Below, piece by piece: positions 1 through 11,929 of a stretch of 64,000 bases of DNA. The notes under the pieces were generated by a model. It was given only the letters and a program-made list of their open reading frames with translations. It had not been told where the DNA came from and did no database searches. The position numbers were made by a program, and so were the translations under genes. Positions within the stretch are counted from its first letter, which is position 1. Each line of letters begins with the position of its first letter. The stretch lies in contig NW_027192651.1 of assembly GCF_949987515.2 (NCBI RefSeq), forward strand, positions 310,001 through 374,000. The letters are read 5' to 3'. The stretch is from Delphinus delphis (Eukaryota > Chordata > Mammalia > Artiodactyla > Delphinidae).

Positions 1-279
1 AAGGCTCAGCGTGCCGTGCCGGAACCACATTAGGGCCTGAAGCCATCCTGCGGTGTTGCGGCCAGCTCACAAGAAAGCGAGTTGAAGAAGGGAGCTCAGG
101 GGCACTGTAATTCACAAACCTGCAGTTATAAATGACAGCTATCGTCCAAAAATATACTGAAGTAAGGCTGCCAAGAGGACTTGAAAGCGGGGCAGAATTG
201 CAGGAAACCGATTTCAGGTGGTAGACTGGAATTGCATTGATAGCATAGGAAAAGAGGCAGAACGTCCACAATGATGCAC
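1..279 (+). repeat. Satellite monomer 0, 3' part only
   Basis: This is the last 279 bp of a monomer cut by the left edge, all from the unassigned non-L1 segment. It carries the variant aaaaatatactg near 158-170, shared with the end of monomers 26 and 32. Confidence 0.9.
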
Positions 280-1858
280 TTGGCCAAAAAGGGCGTATGC
301 GTTTTTTCCTGAATATATTCAGGAAAAAACGCATACGCCCTTTTTGGCCAACCAAGCAAGCTTGCAAAGGAAATCTGCACTACAATGAAGTCTCACTTCC
401 CCCCGGTCAAAAGGGCCATCTGAAAAAAGTGTAAAATCCAGAAAGGCAGGACAGGCCATGGAGAACTGGGAGCCTTGTTATGCTGATGGGCGGGATGTAA
501 ATTGCCAACAGACAGTCGGGAGAAGTGTATGGTGTTTCCTGAAACATCTAAAAAACAAAGCAACAGAGACTAGGGCACTTCCACTTATGGTCCTATAGCT
601 TAGGGAAATTAAAATCAAAAAGACACAGCCACCCCAAAGTTTGGAACGGCTCTGTTTACAAGAACCTCGCTTACAGTACAAGTTCAATATCACAGAAAGT
701 GAAAAATGGATAAAGAACTTGTGGTACTTACGTACAATGCAGTATCACTCAACAATGAAATCTATATCATCAGGCCCGTAGCAGCATAATGAGTGGATTC
801 AGGTATGATTATTCTAACTGAAATAAGTCACACAGAAAAAGAAACATCATAAGATATCACTAATACACGGAATGTAAACATGGCTACACAGGAACTGAAT
901 TCCAAAACAGAACAGGGTCTCAAATTTAGAAAACCAACTTATGCTTGCTTAAGGGGAAAGGTGAGTTGGGGTGCTGCATAAAACCAAAGATTGAAATAAG
1001 CACAGATAAAGTTCCTTAAGCCAAATATGGAATAGACAAGAGGTACTCCTTGCTCAACGAAATGGACTCAACACCGCATATTAAACGCCTAAGAATGTAC
1101 CTGACTAGTAAGTATCTTAAAACCTATGGATTGCTATGTCTCCAAAAGAGAATCAAGCGTGTGTACAGGGGCATAAACGCAGCAGTGATAGGATTGGAGA
1201 GGTTCGGTGAGCAAATGAAGACCCTTTGAAGTCATATTACATGGTACCCATTCCAAGAGTTTCAACTACCCAGGTTTAAGGTATTCTTCCTTCAGCTAAA
1301 ACATGCATGTGGAACGTAGAGTATGATCAACCATGTGATCGGGAGACGTGTTCAAATATGTCTCAGTTTTCGTACGCTGGTACTCGGATGCAACATTCCA
1401 GACGCTTTACTAACAATCTCCCCACTTGGAGAGTCAGCGCCTTTAACCTCCTGTTTGGCCCAGTTTGCAATTTCTGATGAAGATGAACAGGAATAGCGAG
1501 AACCAATGACAGACTAGCTGGAGGTGTCTGGACGGGCAAATTTAACTCTGATTTCCCACCAGGAAGAGGAAATAACCAAAGGCTCAGCGTGCCGTGCCGG
1601 AACCAGATTAGGGCCTGAAGCCATCCTGCGGTGTTGCGGCCAGCTCACAAGAAACGAGTTGAAGAAAGGAGCTCAGGGGCACTGTAATTCACAAACCTGC
1701 AAAGTTATAAATGACAGCTATCGTCCAAAAATAGACTGAAGTAAGGCTGCCAAGAGGAGTTGAAAGCGGGGCAGAATTGCAGGAAACCGATTTCAGGAGG
1801 TAGACTGGAATTGCATTGAAAGCATAGGAAAGGAGGCAGAACGTCCACAATGATGCAC
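280..1858 (+). repeat. Satellite monomer 1 (1,579 bp, lineage b)
   Basis: The inverted repeat at 280-351 is perfect. The L1-like part is mostly b (acttacgtacaatgcag at 727-743), but the 3'UTR-like part reads gaattccaaaacag, a mixture of the two lineages. Near 1473 a normally conserved tgcgga reads tgatga. Confidence 0.92.
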
Positions 1859-3438
1859 TTGGCCAAAAAGGGCGTATGCGTTTTTTCCTGAATATATTCA
1901 GGAAAAAACGCATACGCCCTTTTTGGCCAACCAAGCAAGCTTGAAAAGGAAATCTGCACTACAATGAAGTCTCACAACCCCCCGGTCAAAAGGGGCCTCT
2001 GAAAAAAGTGTAAAATCCAGAAAGGCAGGACAGGCCATGGAGAACTGGGAGCCTTGTTTTGCTGAAGGGCGGGATGTAAATTGCCAACAGACACTTGGGA
2101 GAAGTGTATGGTGTTTCCTGAAACATCTAAAAAACAAAGCAACAGAGCCTAGGGCACTTCCACTTACGGTCCTATAGCTTAGGGAAATTAAAATCAAAAA
2201 GACACACCCACCCCAAAGTTTGGGACGGCTCTGTTTACAAGAACCTCCTTTACAGTACAAGTTCAACATCGCAGAAAGTTAAAAATGGATAAAGAAGTTG
2301 TGGTATTTACTTACAAAGCAATATCACTCAGCAATGAAATCTATGTCATCAGGACCTTAGCAGCACAATGAGTGGATTCAGGTATGATGATTCTAACTGA
2401 AATAAGTCACACAGAAAAAGAAACATCATAAGATGTCAGTAATACACAGAATGTAAACTTGGCTACACAGGAACTGAATTACAGAACAGAACAGGGTCTC
2501 AAATTTAGAAAACCAACTTATGCTTGCTTAAAGGTAAAGGTGAGTTGGGGTGCTGCATAAAACCAGAGATCGAAATGAGCACAGATAAAGTTCCTTAAGC
2601 CAAATATGGAATAGACAAGAGCTACTCCTTGCTCAACGAAATGGACTCAACACCGCATATTAAACGTCTAAGAATGTACCTGACTAGTAAGTATCTTAAA
2701 ACCTATGGAATGCTATGTCTCCGAAAGAGAATCAAGCGTGTGTACAGGGGCATAAACGCAGCAGTGATAGGATTGGAGAGGTTCGGTGAGCAAATGAAGA
2801 CCCTTTGAAGTCATATTGCATGGTACCCGTTCCACGGGTTTCAACTACCCAGGTTTAAGGTATTCTTCCTTCAGCTAAAACATGCGTGTGGAACCTAGAG
2901 TATGATCAACCATGTGATCGGGAGACGTGTTCAAATATGTCTCAGTTTTCGTACGCTGGTACACGGGTGCAACATTCCAGACGCTTTACTAACACTCTCC
3001 CGACTTGGAGAGTCAGTCCCTTTAACCTCCTGTTTGGCCCGGTTTGCAATTTCTGCGGAAGATGAAAAGGAATAGCGAGAACCAATGAGAGACTAGCTGG
3101 AGGTGTCTGGACGGGCAAATTTAACTCTCATTTCCCACCAGGAAGAGGAATTAACCAAAGGCTCAGCGTGCCGCGCCGGGACCATATTAGGGCCTGAAGC
3201 CATCCTGCGGTATTCTGGCCAGCTCAAAAGAAAGCGAGTTGAAGAAAGGAGCTCAGGGGCACTGTAATTCACAAACCTGCAGAGTTATAAATGACAGCTA
3301 TCGTCCAAAAATATGCTCAACTAAGGCTGCCAAGAGGACTTGAAAGCGGGGCAGAATTGCAGGAAACCGATTTCAGGAGGTAGACTGGAATTGCATTGAA
3401 AGCATAGGAAAAGAGGCATAACGTCCACAATGATGCAC
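1859..3438 (+). repeat. Satellite monomer 2 (1,580 bp, lineage a)
   Basis: The inverted repeat at 1859-1930 is perfect. The HindIII-type 10-bp palindrome just after it is broken (aagcttgaaaagg). Several private substitutions follow, for example tctcacaaccc near 1970, making this one of the more diverged monomers. Confidence 0.92.
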
Positions 3439-5017
3439 TTGGCCAAAAAGGGCGTATGTGTCTTTTCCTGAATATATTAAGGAAAAAACGCATACGCCCT
3501 TTTTGGCCAACCAAGCAAGCTTGCAAAGGAAATCTGCACTACAATGAAGTCTCACTTCCGCCCGGTCAAAAGGGCCATCTGAAAAAAGTGTAAAATCCAG
3601 AAAGGCAGGACAGGCCATGGAGAACTGGGAGCCTTGTTATGCTGATGGGCGGGATGTAAATTGCCAACAGACACTCGGGAGAAGTGTATGGTGTTTCCTG
3701 AAACATCTAAAAAACAAAGCAACAGAGCCTGGGGCACTTCCACTTATGGTCCTATAGCTTAGGGAAATTAAAATCAAAAAGACACAGCCACCCCAAAGTT
3801 TGGGACGCCTCTGTTTACAAGAACCTCGTTTACAGTACAAGTTCAATATCACAGAAAGTGAAAAATGGATAAAGAACTTGTGCTACTTACGTACAATGCA
3901 GTATCACTCAGCAAAGAAATCTATGTCATCAGGCCTGTAGCAGCATAATGAGTGGATTCAGGTACGATGATTCTAACTGAAATAAGTCACACAGAAAAAG
4001 AAACATCATAAGATATCAGTAATACACGGAATGTAAACTTGGCTACACAGGAACTGCATTCCAAAACAGAACAGGGTCTCAAATTTAGAAAACCAACTTA
4101 TGCTTGCTTAAGGGTAAAGGTGAGTTGGGGTGCTGCATAAAACCAGAGATTGAAATGAGCACAGATAAAGTTCCTTAAGCCAAATATGGAATAGACAAGA
4201 GCTACTCCTTGGTCAACGAAATGGACACAAAACCCCATATTAAACGCCTAAGAATGCACCTGACTAGTAAGTATCTTAAAACCTATGGATTGCTATGTCT
4301 CCGAAAGAGAATCAAGCATGTGTGCAGGGACATAAACGCAGCAGTGATAGGATTGGAGAGGTTCGTGAGCAAATGAAGACCCTTTGAAGTCATATTGCAT
4401 GGTACCCATTCCACGGGTTTCAACTCTCCAGTTTTAAGGTATTCTTCCTTCAGCTAAAACATGCATGTGGAACCCAGAGTATGATCAACCATGTGAACGG
4501 GAGACGTGTTCAAATATTTCTCAGTTTTCCTCCCCTGGTACTCGGGTGCAACATTCTAGACGCTTTACTAACACTCTCCCGACTTGGAGAGTCAGTCCCT
4601 TTAACCTCCTGTTTGGCCCAGTTTGCAATTTCTGTGGAAGATGAACAGGAATAGCGAGAACCAATGAGAGGCTAGCTGTAGGTGTCTGGACGGGCAAATT
4701 TAACTCTCATTTCCCACCAGGAAGAGGAATTAACCAAAGGCTCAGCGTGCCGTGCCAGAACCAGATTAGGGCCTGAAGGCATCCTGCGGTGTTGCGGCCA
4801 GCTCACAAGAAAGCGAGTTGAAGAAAGGAGCTCAGGGGCACTGTAATTCACAAACCTGCAGAGTTATAAATGACAGCTATCGTCCAAAAACAGACTGAAG
4901 TAAGGCTGCCAAGAGGACTTGAAAGCGGGGCAGAATTGCAGGAAACCGATTTCAGGAGGTAGACTGGAATTGCATTGAAAGCATAGGAAAAGAGGCAGAA
5001 CGTCCACAATGATGCAC
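3439..5017 (+). repeat. Satellite monomer 3 (1,579 bp, lineage b)
   Basis: The inverted repeat at 3439-3510 has three mismatched pairs: two changes in the left arm (gtatgtgtctttt) and one near the centre (tattaagg). Confidence 0.92.
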
Positions 5018-6597
5018 TTGGCCAAAAAGGGCGTATGGGTTTTTTCCTGAATATATTCAGGAAAAAACGCATACGCACTTTTTGGCCAACCAAGCAAGCT
5101 TGCAAAGGAAATCTGCACTACAATGAAGTCTCACTTCCCCCCGGTCAAAAGGGCCATCTGAAAAAAGTGTAAAATCCAGAAAGGCAGGACAGGCCATGGA
5201 GAATTGGGAGCCTTGTTATGCTGATGGGCGGGATGTAAATTGCCAAGAACCACTTGGGAGAAGTGTATGGTGTTTCCTGAAACAACTAAAAAACAAAGCA
5301 ACAGAACCTAGGGCACTTCCACTTATGGACCTATAGCTTAGGGAAATTAAAATCAAAAAGACACAGCCACCCCAAAGTTTGGAACGGCTCTGTTTACAAG
5401 AACCTCGTTTACAGTACAAGTTCAACATCGCAGAAAGTGAAAAATGGATAAAGAAGTTGTGGTATTCACTTACAAAGCAATATCACTCAGCAATGAAATC
5501 TATGTCATCAGGCACTTAGCAGCACAATGAGTGGATTCAGGTATGATGATTCTAACTGAAATAAGTCACACAGAAAAAGAAACATCATAAGATATCAGTA
5601 ATACACGGAATGGAAACTTGGCTACACAGGAACTGAATTACAGAACAGAACAGGGTCTCAAATTTAGAAAAACAACTTATGCTTGCTTAAGGGTAAAGGT
5701 GAGTTGGGGTGCTGCATAAAACCAGAGATTGAAATGAGCACAGATAAAGTTCCTTAAGCCAAATATGGAATAGACAAGAGCTACTCCTTGCTCAACGAAA
5801 GGGACTCAACACCCCATATTAAACGCCTAAGAATGTAACTGACCAGTAAGTGTCTTAAAACCTATGGATTGCTATGTCTCCAAAAGAGAATCAAGCGTGT
5901 GTACAGGGGCATAAACGCAGCACTGATAGGATTGGAGAGGTTCGGTGAGCAAATGAAGACCCTTTGAAGTATTATTGCATGGTACCCATTACACGGGTCT
6001 CAACTCTCGAGGTTTAAGGTATTCTTCCTTCAGCTAAAACATGCATGTGGAACCCAGAGTATGATCAACCGTGTGAACGGGAGACGTGTTCAAATATGTC
6101 TCAGTTTTCCTCCCCTGGTACTCGGGTGCAACATTCCAGATGCTTTACTAACACTCTCCCTACTTGGAGAGTCAGTGCCTTTAACCTCCTGTTTGCCCCA
6201 GTTTGCAATTTCTGCGGAAGATGAACAGGAATAGCGAGAACCAATGAGAGACTACCTGGAGGTGTCTGAACGGGCAAATTTAACTCTCATTTCCCACCAG
6301 GAAGAGGAATTAACCAAAGGCTCAGTGTGCCATGCTGGAACCACATTAGGGCCTGAAGGCATCCTGCGGTGTTGCGGCCAGCTCACAAGAAAGCGAGTTG
6401 AAGAAAGGAGCTCAGGGGCACTGTAATTCACAAACCTGCAGAGTTATAAATGACAGCTATCGTCCAAAAATAGACTTAAGTAAGGCTGCCAAGAGGACTT
6501 GAAAGAGGGGCAGAATTGCAGGAAACCGATTTCAGGAGGTAGACAGGAATTGCATTTCAAGCATAGGAAAAGAGGCAGAACGTCCACAGTGATGCAC
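5018..6597 (+). repeat. Satellite monomer 4 (1,580 bp, lineage a)
   Basis: The inverted repeat at 5018-5089 has two mismatched pairs: left arm gtatgggtttt and right arm tacgcacttttt. The right-arm variant is shared with monomers 6, 29 and 32. Confidence 0.92.
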
Positions 6598-8176
6598 TTG
6601 GCTAAAAAGGGCGTATGGGTTTTTTCCCGAATATATTCAGGAAAAAACGCATACGCCCTTTTTGGCCAACCAAGCAAGCTTGCAAAGGAAATCTGCACTA
6701 CAATGAAGTCTCACTTCCCCCCGGTCAAAAGGGCCATCTGAAAAAAGTGTAAAATCCAGAAAGGCAGGACAGGCCATGGAGAACTGGGAGCCTTGTTATG
6801 CTGATGGGCGGGATGTAAATTGCCAAAAGCCACTCCGGAGAAGTGTATGGTGTTTCCTGAAACATCTAAAAAACAAAGCAACAGAGCCTAGGGCACTTCC
6901 ACTTATGGTCCTATAGCTTAGGGAAATTAAAATCAAAAAGACACAGCCACCCCAAAGTTTGGGACGACTCTGTTTACAAGAACCTCGTTTACCATACAAG
7001 TTCAATATCACAGAAAGTGAAAAATGGATAAAGAAGTTGTGGTACTCATGTACAAAGCAATATCACTCAGCAATGAAATCTATGTCACCAGGCCCGTAGC
7101 AGCATAATGAGTAGATTCGGGTACGGTGATTCTAACTGAAATAAGTCACACAGAAAAAGAAACATCATAAGATATCAGTAATACACGGAATGTAAACTTG
7201 GCTACACAGGAACTGAATTACAGAACAGAACAGGGTCTCAAATTTAGAAAACCAACTTATGCTTGCTTAAGGGGAAAGGTGAGTTGGGGTGCTGCATAAA
7301 ACCAGAGATTGAAATGAGCACAGATAAAGTTCCTTAAGCCAAATATGGAATAGACAAGAGCTACTCCTTGCTCAACGAAATGGACTCAACACCGCATATT
7401 AAACGCCTAAGAATGTACCTGACTAGTAAGTATCTTAAAACCTATGGATTGCTATGTCTCCAAAAGAGAATCAAGCATGTGTACAGGGGCATAAACGCAG
7501 CAGTGATAGGATTGGAGAGGTTCGTGAGCAAATGAAGACCCTTTGAAGTCATATTGCATGGTACCCATTCCACGGGTTTCAACTACCCAGGTTTTAGGTA
7601 TTCTTCCTTCAGCTAAAACATGCATGTGGAACCCAGAGTATGATCAACCATGTGATCGGGAGACGTGTTCAAATATATCTCAGTTTTCGTACCCTGGTAC
7701 TCGGGTGCAACATTCCAGACGCTTTACTAACACTCTCCCCACTTGGAGAGTCAGCGCCTTTAACCTCCTGTTTGGCACAGTTTGCAATTTCTGCGGAAGA
7801 TGAACAGGAATAGCGAGAACCAATGAGAGGCTAGCTGGAGGTGTCTGGACGGGCAAATTTAACTCTCATTTCCCACCAGGAAGAGGAAATAACCAAAGGC
7901 TCAGCATGCCGTACCGGAACCAGATTAGGGCCTGAAGCCATCCTGCGGTGTTGCGGCCAGCTCAAAAGAAAGCGAGTTGAAGAAAGGAGCTCAGGGGCAC
8001 TGTAATTCACAAACCTGCAGAGTTATAAATGACAGCTATCGTCCAAAAATAGACTGAAGTAAGGCTGCCAAGAGGACTTGAAAGCGGGGCAGAATTGCAG
8101 GAAACCGATTTCAGGAGGTAGACTGGAATTGCATTGAAAGCATAGGAAAAGAGGCAGAACGTCCACAATGATGCAC
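6598..8176 (+). repeat. Satellite monomer 5 (1,579 bp, b/a mosaic)
   Basis: The inverted repeat at 6598-6669 has three mismatched pairs, all in the left arm (ggctaaaaa, gtatggg, cccgaata). The L1-like part begins with b variants (aatatcacag) and changes to a variants (gaagttgtgg, caaagcaatatc) by about 7060. Confidence 0.91.
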
Positions 8177-9755
8177 TTGGCCAAAAAGGGCGTATGCGTT
8201 TTTTCCTGAATATATTCAGGAAAAAACGCATACGCACTTTTTGGCCAACCAAGCAAGCTTGCAAAGGAAATCTGCACTACAATGAAGTCTCACTTCCCCC
8301 CGGTCAAAAGGGCCATCTGAAAAAAATGTAAAATCCAGAAAGGCAGGACAGGCCATGGAGAACTGGGAGCCTTGTTATGCTGATGGGCGGGATGTAAATT
8401 GCCAACAGACACTCGGGAGAAGTGTATGGTGTTTCCTGAAACATCTAAAAAACAAAGCAACAGAACCTAGGGCACTTCCACTTATGGCCCTATAGCTTAG
8501 GGAAATTAAAATCAAAAAGACACAGCCACCCGAAAGTTTGGAACAGCTCTGTTTACAAGAAACTCATTTACAGTACAAGTTCAACATCGCAGAAAGTGAA
8601 AAATGGATAAAGAAGTTGTGGTATTCACTTACAAAGCAATATCACTCAGCAATGAAATCTGTGTCATCAGGCCCTTAGCAGCACAATGAGTGGATTCAGG
8701 TATGATGATTCTAACTGCAATAAGTCACACAGAAAAAGAAACATCATAAGATATCAGTAATACACGGAATGTAAACTTGGCTACACAGGAACTGAATTAC
8801 AGAACAGAACAGGGTCTCAAATTTAGAAAACCAACTTATGCTTGCTTAAGGGGAAAGGTGAGTTGGGGTGCTACATAAAACCAGAGATTGAAATGAGCAC
8901 AGATAAAGTTCCTTAAGCCAAATATGGAATAGACAAGAGCTACTCCTTGCTCAACGAAATGGACTCAACACCGCATATTAGACGCCTAAGAATGTACCTG
9001 ACTAGTAAGTATCTTAAAACCTATGGATTGCTATGTCTCCGAAAGAGAATCAAGCATGTGTACAGGGGCATAAATGCAGCAGTGATAGGATTGGAGAGGT
9101 TCGTGAGCAAATGAAGACCCTTTGAAGTCATATTGCATGGTACCCATTCCACGGGTTTCAACTACCAAGGTGTAAGGTATTGTTCCTTCAGATAAAACAT
9201 GCATGTGGAACCTAGAGTATGATCAACCATGTGATTGGGAGACGTGTTCCAATATGTCTCAGTTTTCGTACCCTGGCACTCGGGTGCAACATTCCAGACG
9301 CTTTACTAACACTCTCCCCACTTGGAGAGTCAGTCCCTTTAACCTCCTGTTTGGCCCAGTTTGCAATTTCTGCGGAAGATGAACAGGAATAGCGAGAACC
9401 AATGAGAGGCTAGCTGGAGGTGTCTGGACGGGCAAATTTAACTCTCATTTCCCACCAGGAAGAGGAATTAACCAAAGGCTCAGCGTGCCGTGCCGGAACC
9501 AGATTAGGGCCTGAAGCCCTCCTGCGGTGTTGCGGCCAGGTCACAAGAAAGCGAGTTGAAGAAAGGAGCTCAGGGGCACTGTAATTCACAAACCTGCAGA
9601 GTTATAAATGACAGCTATCGTCCAAAAATAGACTGAAGTAAGGCTGCCAAGAGGACTTGAAAGCGGGGCAGAATTGCAGGAAACCGATTTCAGGAGGTAG
9701 ACTGGAATTGCATTGAAAGCATAGGAAAAGAGGCAGAACGTCCACAATGATGCAC
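8177..9755 (+). repeat. Satellite monomer 6 (1,579 bp, lineage a)
   Basis: The inverted repeat at 8177-8248 has one mismatched pair, the right-arm change tacgcactttt. The late part has the one-base-shorter ggttcgtgag form that is typical of b monomers. Confidence 0.92.
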
Positions 9756-11332
9756 TTGGCCAAAAAGGGCGTATGCGTTTTTTCCTGAATATATTCAGGA
9801 AAAAACGCATACGCCCTTTTTGGCCAACCAAGCAAGCTTGCAAAGGAAATCTGCACTACAATGAAGTCTCACTTCCCCCTGGTCAAAAGGGCCATCTGAA
9901 AAAAGTGTAAAATCCAGAAAAGCAGGACAGGCCATGGAGAACTGGGAGCCTTGTTATGCTGATGGGCGGGATGTAAATTGCCAACAACCACTCGGGAGAA
10001 GTGTATGGTGTTTCCTGAAACATCTAAAAACAAAGCAACAGAGCCTAGGGCACTTCTGCTTATGGTCCTATAGCTTAGGGAAATTAAAATCAAAAAGACA
10101 CAGCCACCCCAAATTTGGGACGCCTCCGTTTACAAGAACCTCGTTTACCGTACAAGTTCAATATCACAGAAAGTGAAAAATGGATAAAGAACTTGTGGTA
10201 CTTACGTACAATGCAGTATCACTCAGCAATGAAATCTATGTCATCAGGCCCGTAGTAGCATAATGAGTGGATTCAGGTACGATGATTCTAACTGAAATAA
10301 GTCACACAGAAAAAGAAACATCATAAGATATCACTAATACACGGAATGTAAACTTGGCTACACAGGAACTGCATTCCAAAACAGAACAGGGTCTCATATT
10401 TAGAAAACCAACTTATGCTTGCTTAAGGGGAAAGGTGAGTTGGGGTGCTGCATAAAACCAGAGATTGAAATGAGCACAGATAAAGTTCCTTAAGCCAAAT
10501 ATGGAATAGACGAGAGCTACTCCTTGCTCAACGAAATGGACACAAAACCCCATATTAAACGCCTAAGAATGCACCTGACTAGTAAGTATCTTAAAACCTA
10601 TGGATTGCTATGTCTCCGAAAGAGAATCAAGCATGTGTACAGGGGCATAAAGGCAGCAGTGATAGGATTGGAGAGGTTCGTGAGCAAATGAAGACCCTTT
10701 GAAGTCATATTGCATGGTACCCATTCCACGGGTTTCAACTCTCCAGTTTTAAGGTATTCTTCCTTCAGCTAAAACATGCATTTGGATCCCAGAGTATGAT
10801 CAACCATGTGAACGGGAGACGTGTTCAAATATGTCTCAGTTTTCCTCCCCTGGTACTCGGGTGCAACATTCCAGACGCTTTACTAACACTCTCCCCACTT
10901 GGAGAGTCAGTCCCTTTAACCTCCTGTTTGGCCCAGTTTGCAATTTCTGCGGAAGATGAACAGGAATAGCGAGAACCAATGAGAGGCTAGCTGGAGGTGT
11001 CTGGACGGGCAAATTTAACTCTCATTTCCCACCAGGAAGAGGAATTAACCAAAGGCTCATCATGCCGTGCCAGAACCAGATTAGGGCCTGAAGGCATCCT
11101 GCGGTGTTGCGGCCAGGTCACAAGAAAGCGAGTTGAAGAAAGGAGCTCAGGGGCACTGTAATTCACAAACCTGCAGAGTTATAAATGACAGCTATCGTCC
11201 AAAAATAGACTGAAGTAAGGCTGCCAAGAGGACTTGAAAGCGGGGCAGAATTGCAGGAAACCGATTTCAGGAGGTAGACTGGAATTGCATTGAAAGCATA
11301 GGAAAAGAGGCAGAACGTCCACAATGATGCAC
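9756..11332 (+). repeat. Satellite monomer 7 (1,577 bp, lineage b)
   Basis: The inverted repeat at 9756-9827 is perfect. One base is missing near 10112 (ccccaaatttggg). The late variants gacgagag (10509), aaaggcagc (near 10648) and gcatttggatccc (near 10784) recur exactly 7,895 bp later in monomer 12. Confidence 0.92.
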
Positions 11333-11404
11333 TTGGCCAAAAAGGGCGTATGCGTTTTTTCCTGAATATATTCAGGAAAAAACGCATACGCCCTTTTTGG
11401 CCAA
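11333..11404. repeat. 72-bp perfect palindrome (reference copy, monomer 8)
   Basis: Two 36-bp arms meet with no spacer at gaata/tattc (11368/11369). The left arm begins ttggccaaaaagggcg and the right arm ends with its exact complement. Twenty of the 41 copies are this exact perfect palindrome (monomers 1, 2, 7, 8, 10, 13, 20, 22, 24, 26, 27, 28, 30, 31, 33, 34, 35, 37, 40, 41). Monomer 19 is a perfect variant. The other 20 have one to three mismatched pairs or a central expansion. As single strands this would fold to a long hairpin, and as duplex it could extrude a cruciform. No function is known to me. Confidence 0.97.
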
Positions 11405-11929
11405 CCAAGCAAGCTTGCAAAGGAAATCTGCACTACAATGAAGTCTCACTTCCCCCCGGTCAAAAGGGCCATCTGAAAAAAGTGTAAAATCCAGAAAGGC
11501 AGGACAGGCCATGGAGAACTGGGAGCCTTGTTATGCTGATGGGCGGGATGTAAATTGCCAACAACCACTTGGGAGAAGTGTATGGTGTTTCCTGAAACAT
11601 CTAAAAACAAAGCAACAGAGCCTAGGGCACTTCCGCTTATGGTCCTATAGCTTAGGGAAATTAAAATCAAAAAGACACAGCCACCCCAAAGTTTGGGACG
11701 CCTCCGTTTACAAGAACCTCGTTTACCGTACAAGTTCAATATCACAGAAAGTGAAAAATGGATAAAGAACTTGTGGTACTTACGTACAATGCAGTATCAC
11801 TCAGCAATGAAATCTATGTCATCAGGCCCGTAGCAGCATAATGAGTGGATTCAGGTACGATGATTCTAACTGAAATAAGTCACACAGAAAAAGAAACATC
11901 ATAAGATATCACTAATACACGGAATGTAA
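11369..11929 (+). pseudogene. Remnant of L1 ORF2 C-terminal end (mapped in monomer 8)
   Basis: Short frames on the + strand match the end of L1 ORF2p. QPLGRSVWCFLK at 11562-11597 resembles the QPLWKSVWRFLR stretch of human L1. KWIKNLWYLRTMQYHSAM from 11756 resembles the WIKKMW...ME.Y.AI stretch. HHKISLIHGM followed by TAA at 11897-11929 sits where ORF2 ends (HRIFSLIGGN in human L1). Between these, frameshifts and stops destroy the frame, so nothing can be made from it. The reverse-transcriptase and endonuclease domains are absent. The same remnant lies at about p+36 to p+596 of every monomer. The family comparison is from memory of L1 sequences. Confidence 0.82.

Noticed and set aside
280..351. 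Palindrome as a rho-independent terminator or as a microRNA-type hairpin gene
   Set aside because: The setting is a mammalian satellite, so bacterial terminators do not apply. A perfect spacer-free 36-bp stem has no loop of the kind microRNA precursors have, and there is no sign of transcription. It remains only a possible source of double-stranded RNA if the array is transcribed.
9240..9300. CENP-B box-like half sites (ttttcg and actcggg) in monomers with the ttcgtaccctggtactcggg form
   Set aside because: The two halves match parts of the CENP-B box pattern (TTCG....A..CGGG), but the spacing is nine bases in place of four. No monomer I checked has a full match, so a centromere-protein site is not supported.
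11163..11433. Two overlapping minus-strand open frames of 84-85 codons that recur in almost all monomers
   Set aside because: They overlap each other in different frames, match no protein I know, run through the palindrome, and are repeated only because the whole monomer is. Their persistence reflects homogenisation of the array. The 33-bp insertions keep both frames, but a multiple of three occurs by chance one time in three.
11511..11765. Plus-strand 84-codon open frame in b monomers (also at 14669, 19406, 22564, 25722 and 30458)
   Set aside because: Its first part is in the L1 ORF2 frame, but a one-base deletion shifts the rest out of the ORF2 frame. It is a decayed fragment of a C-terminal end with no enzymatic domain, so I treat it as part of the pseudogene remnant.
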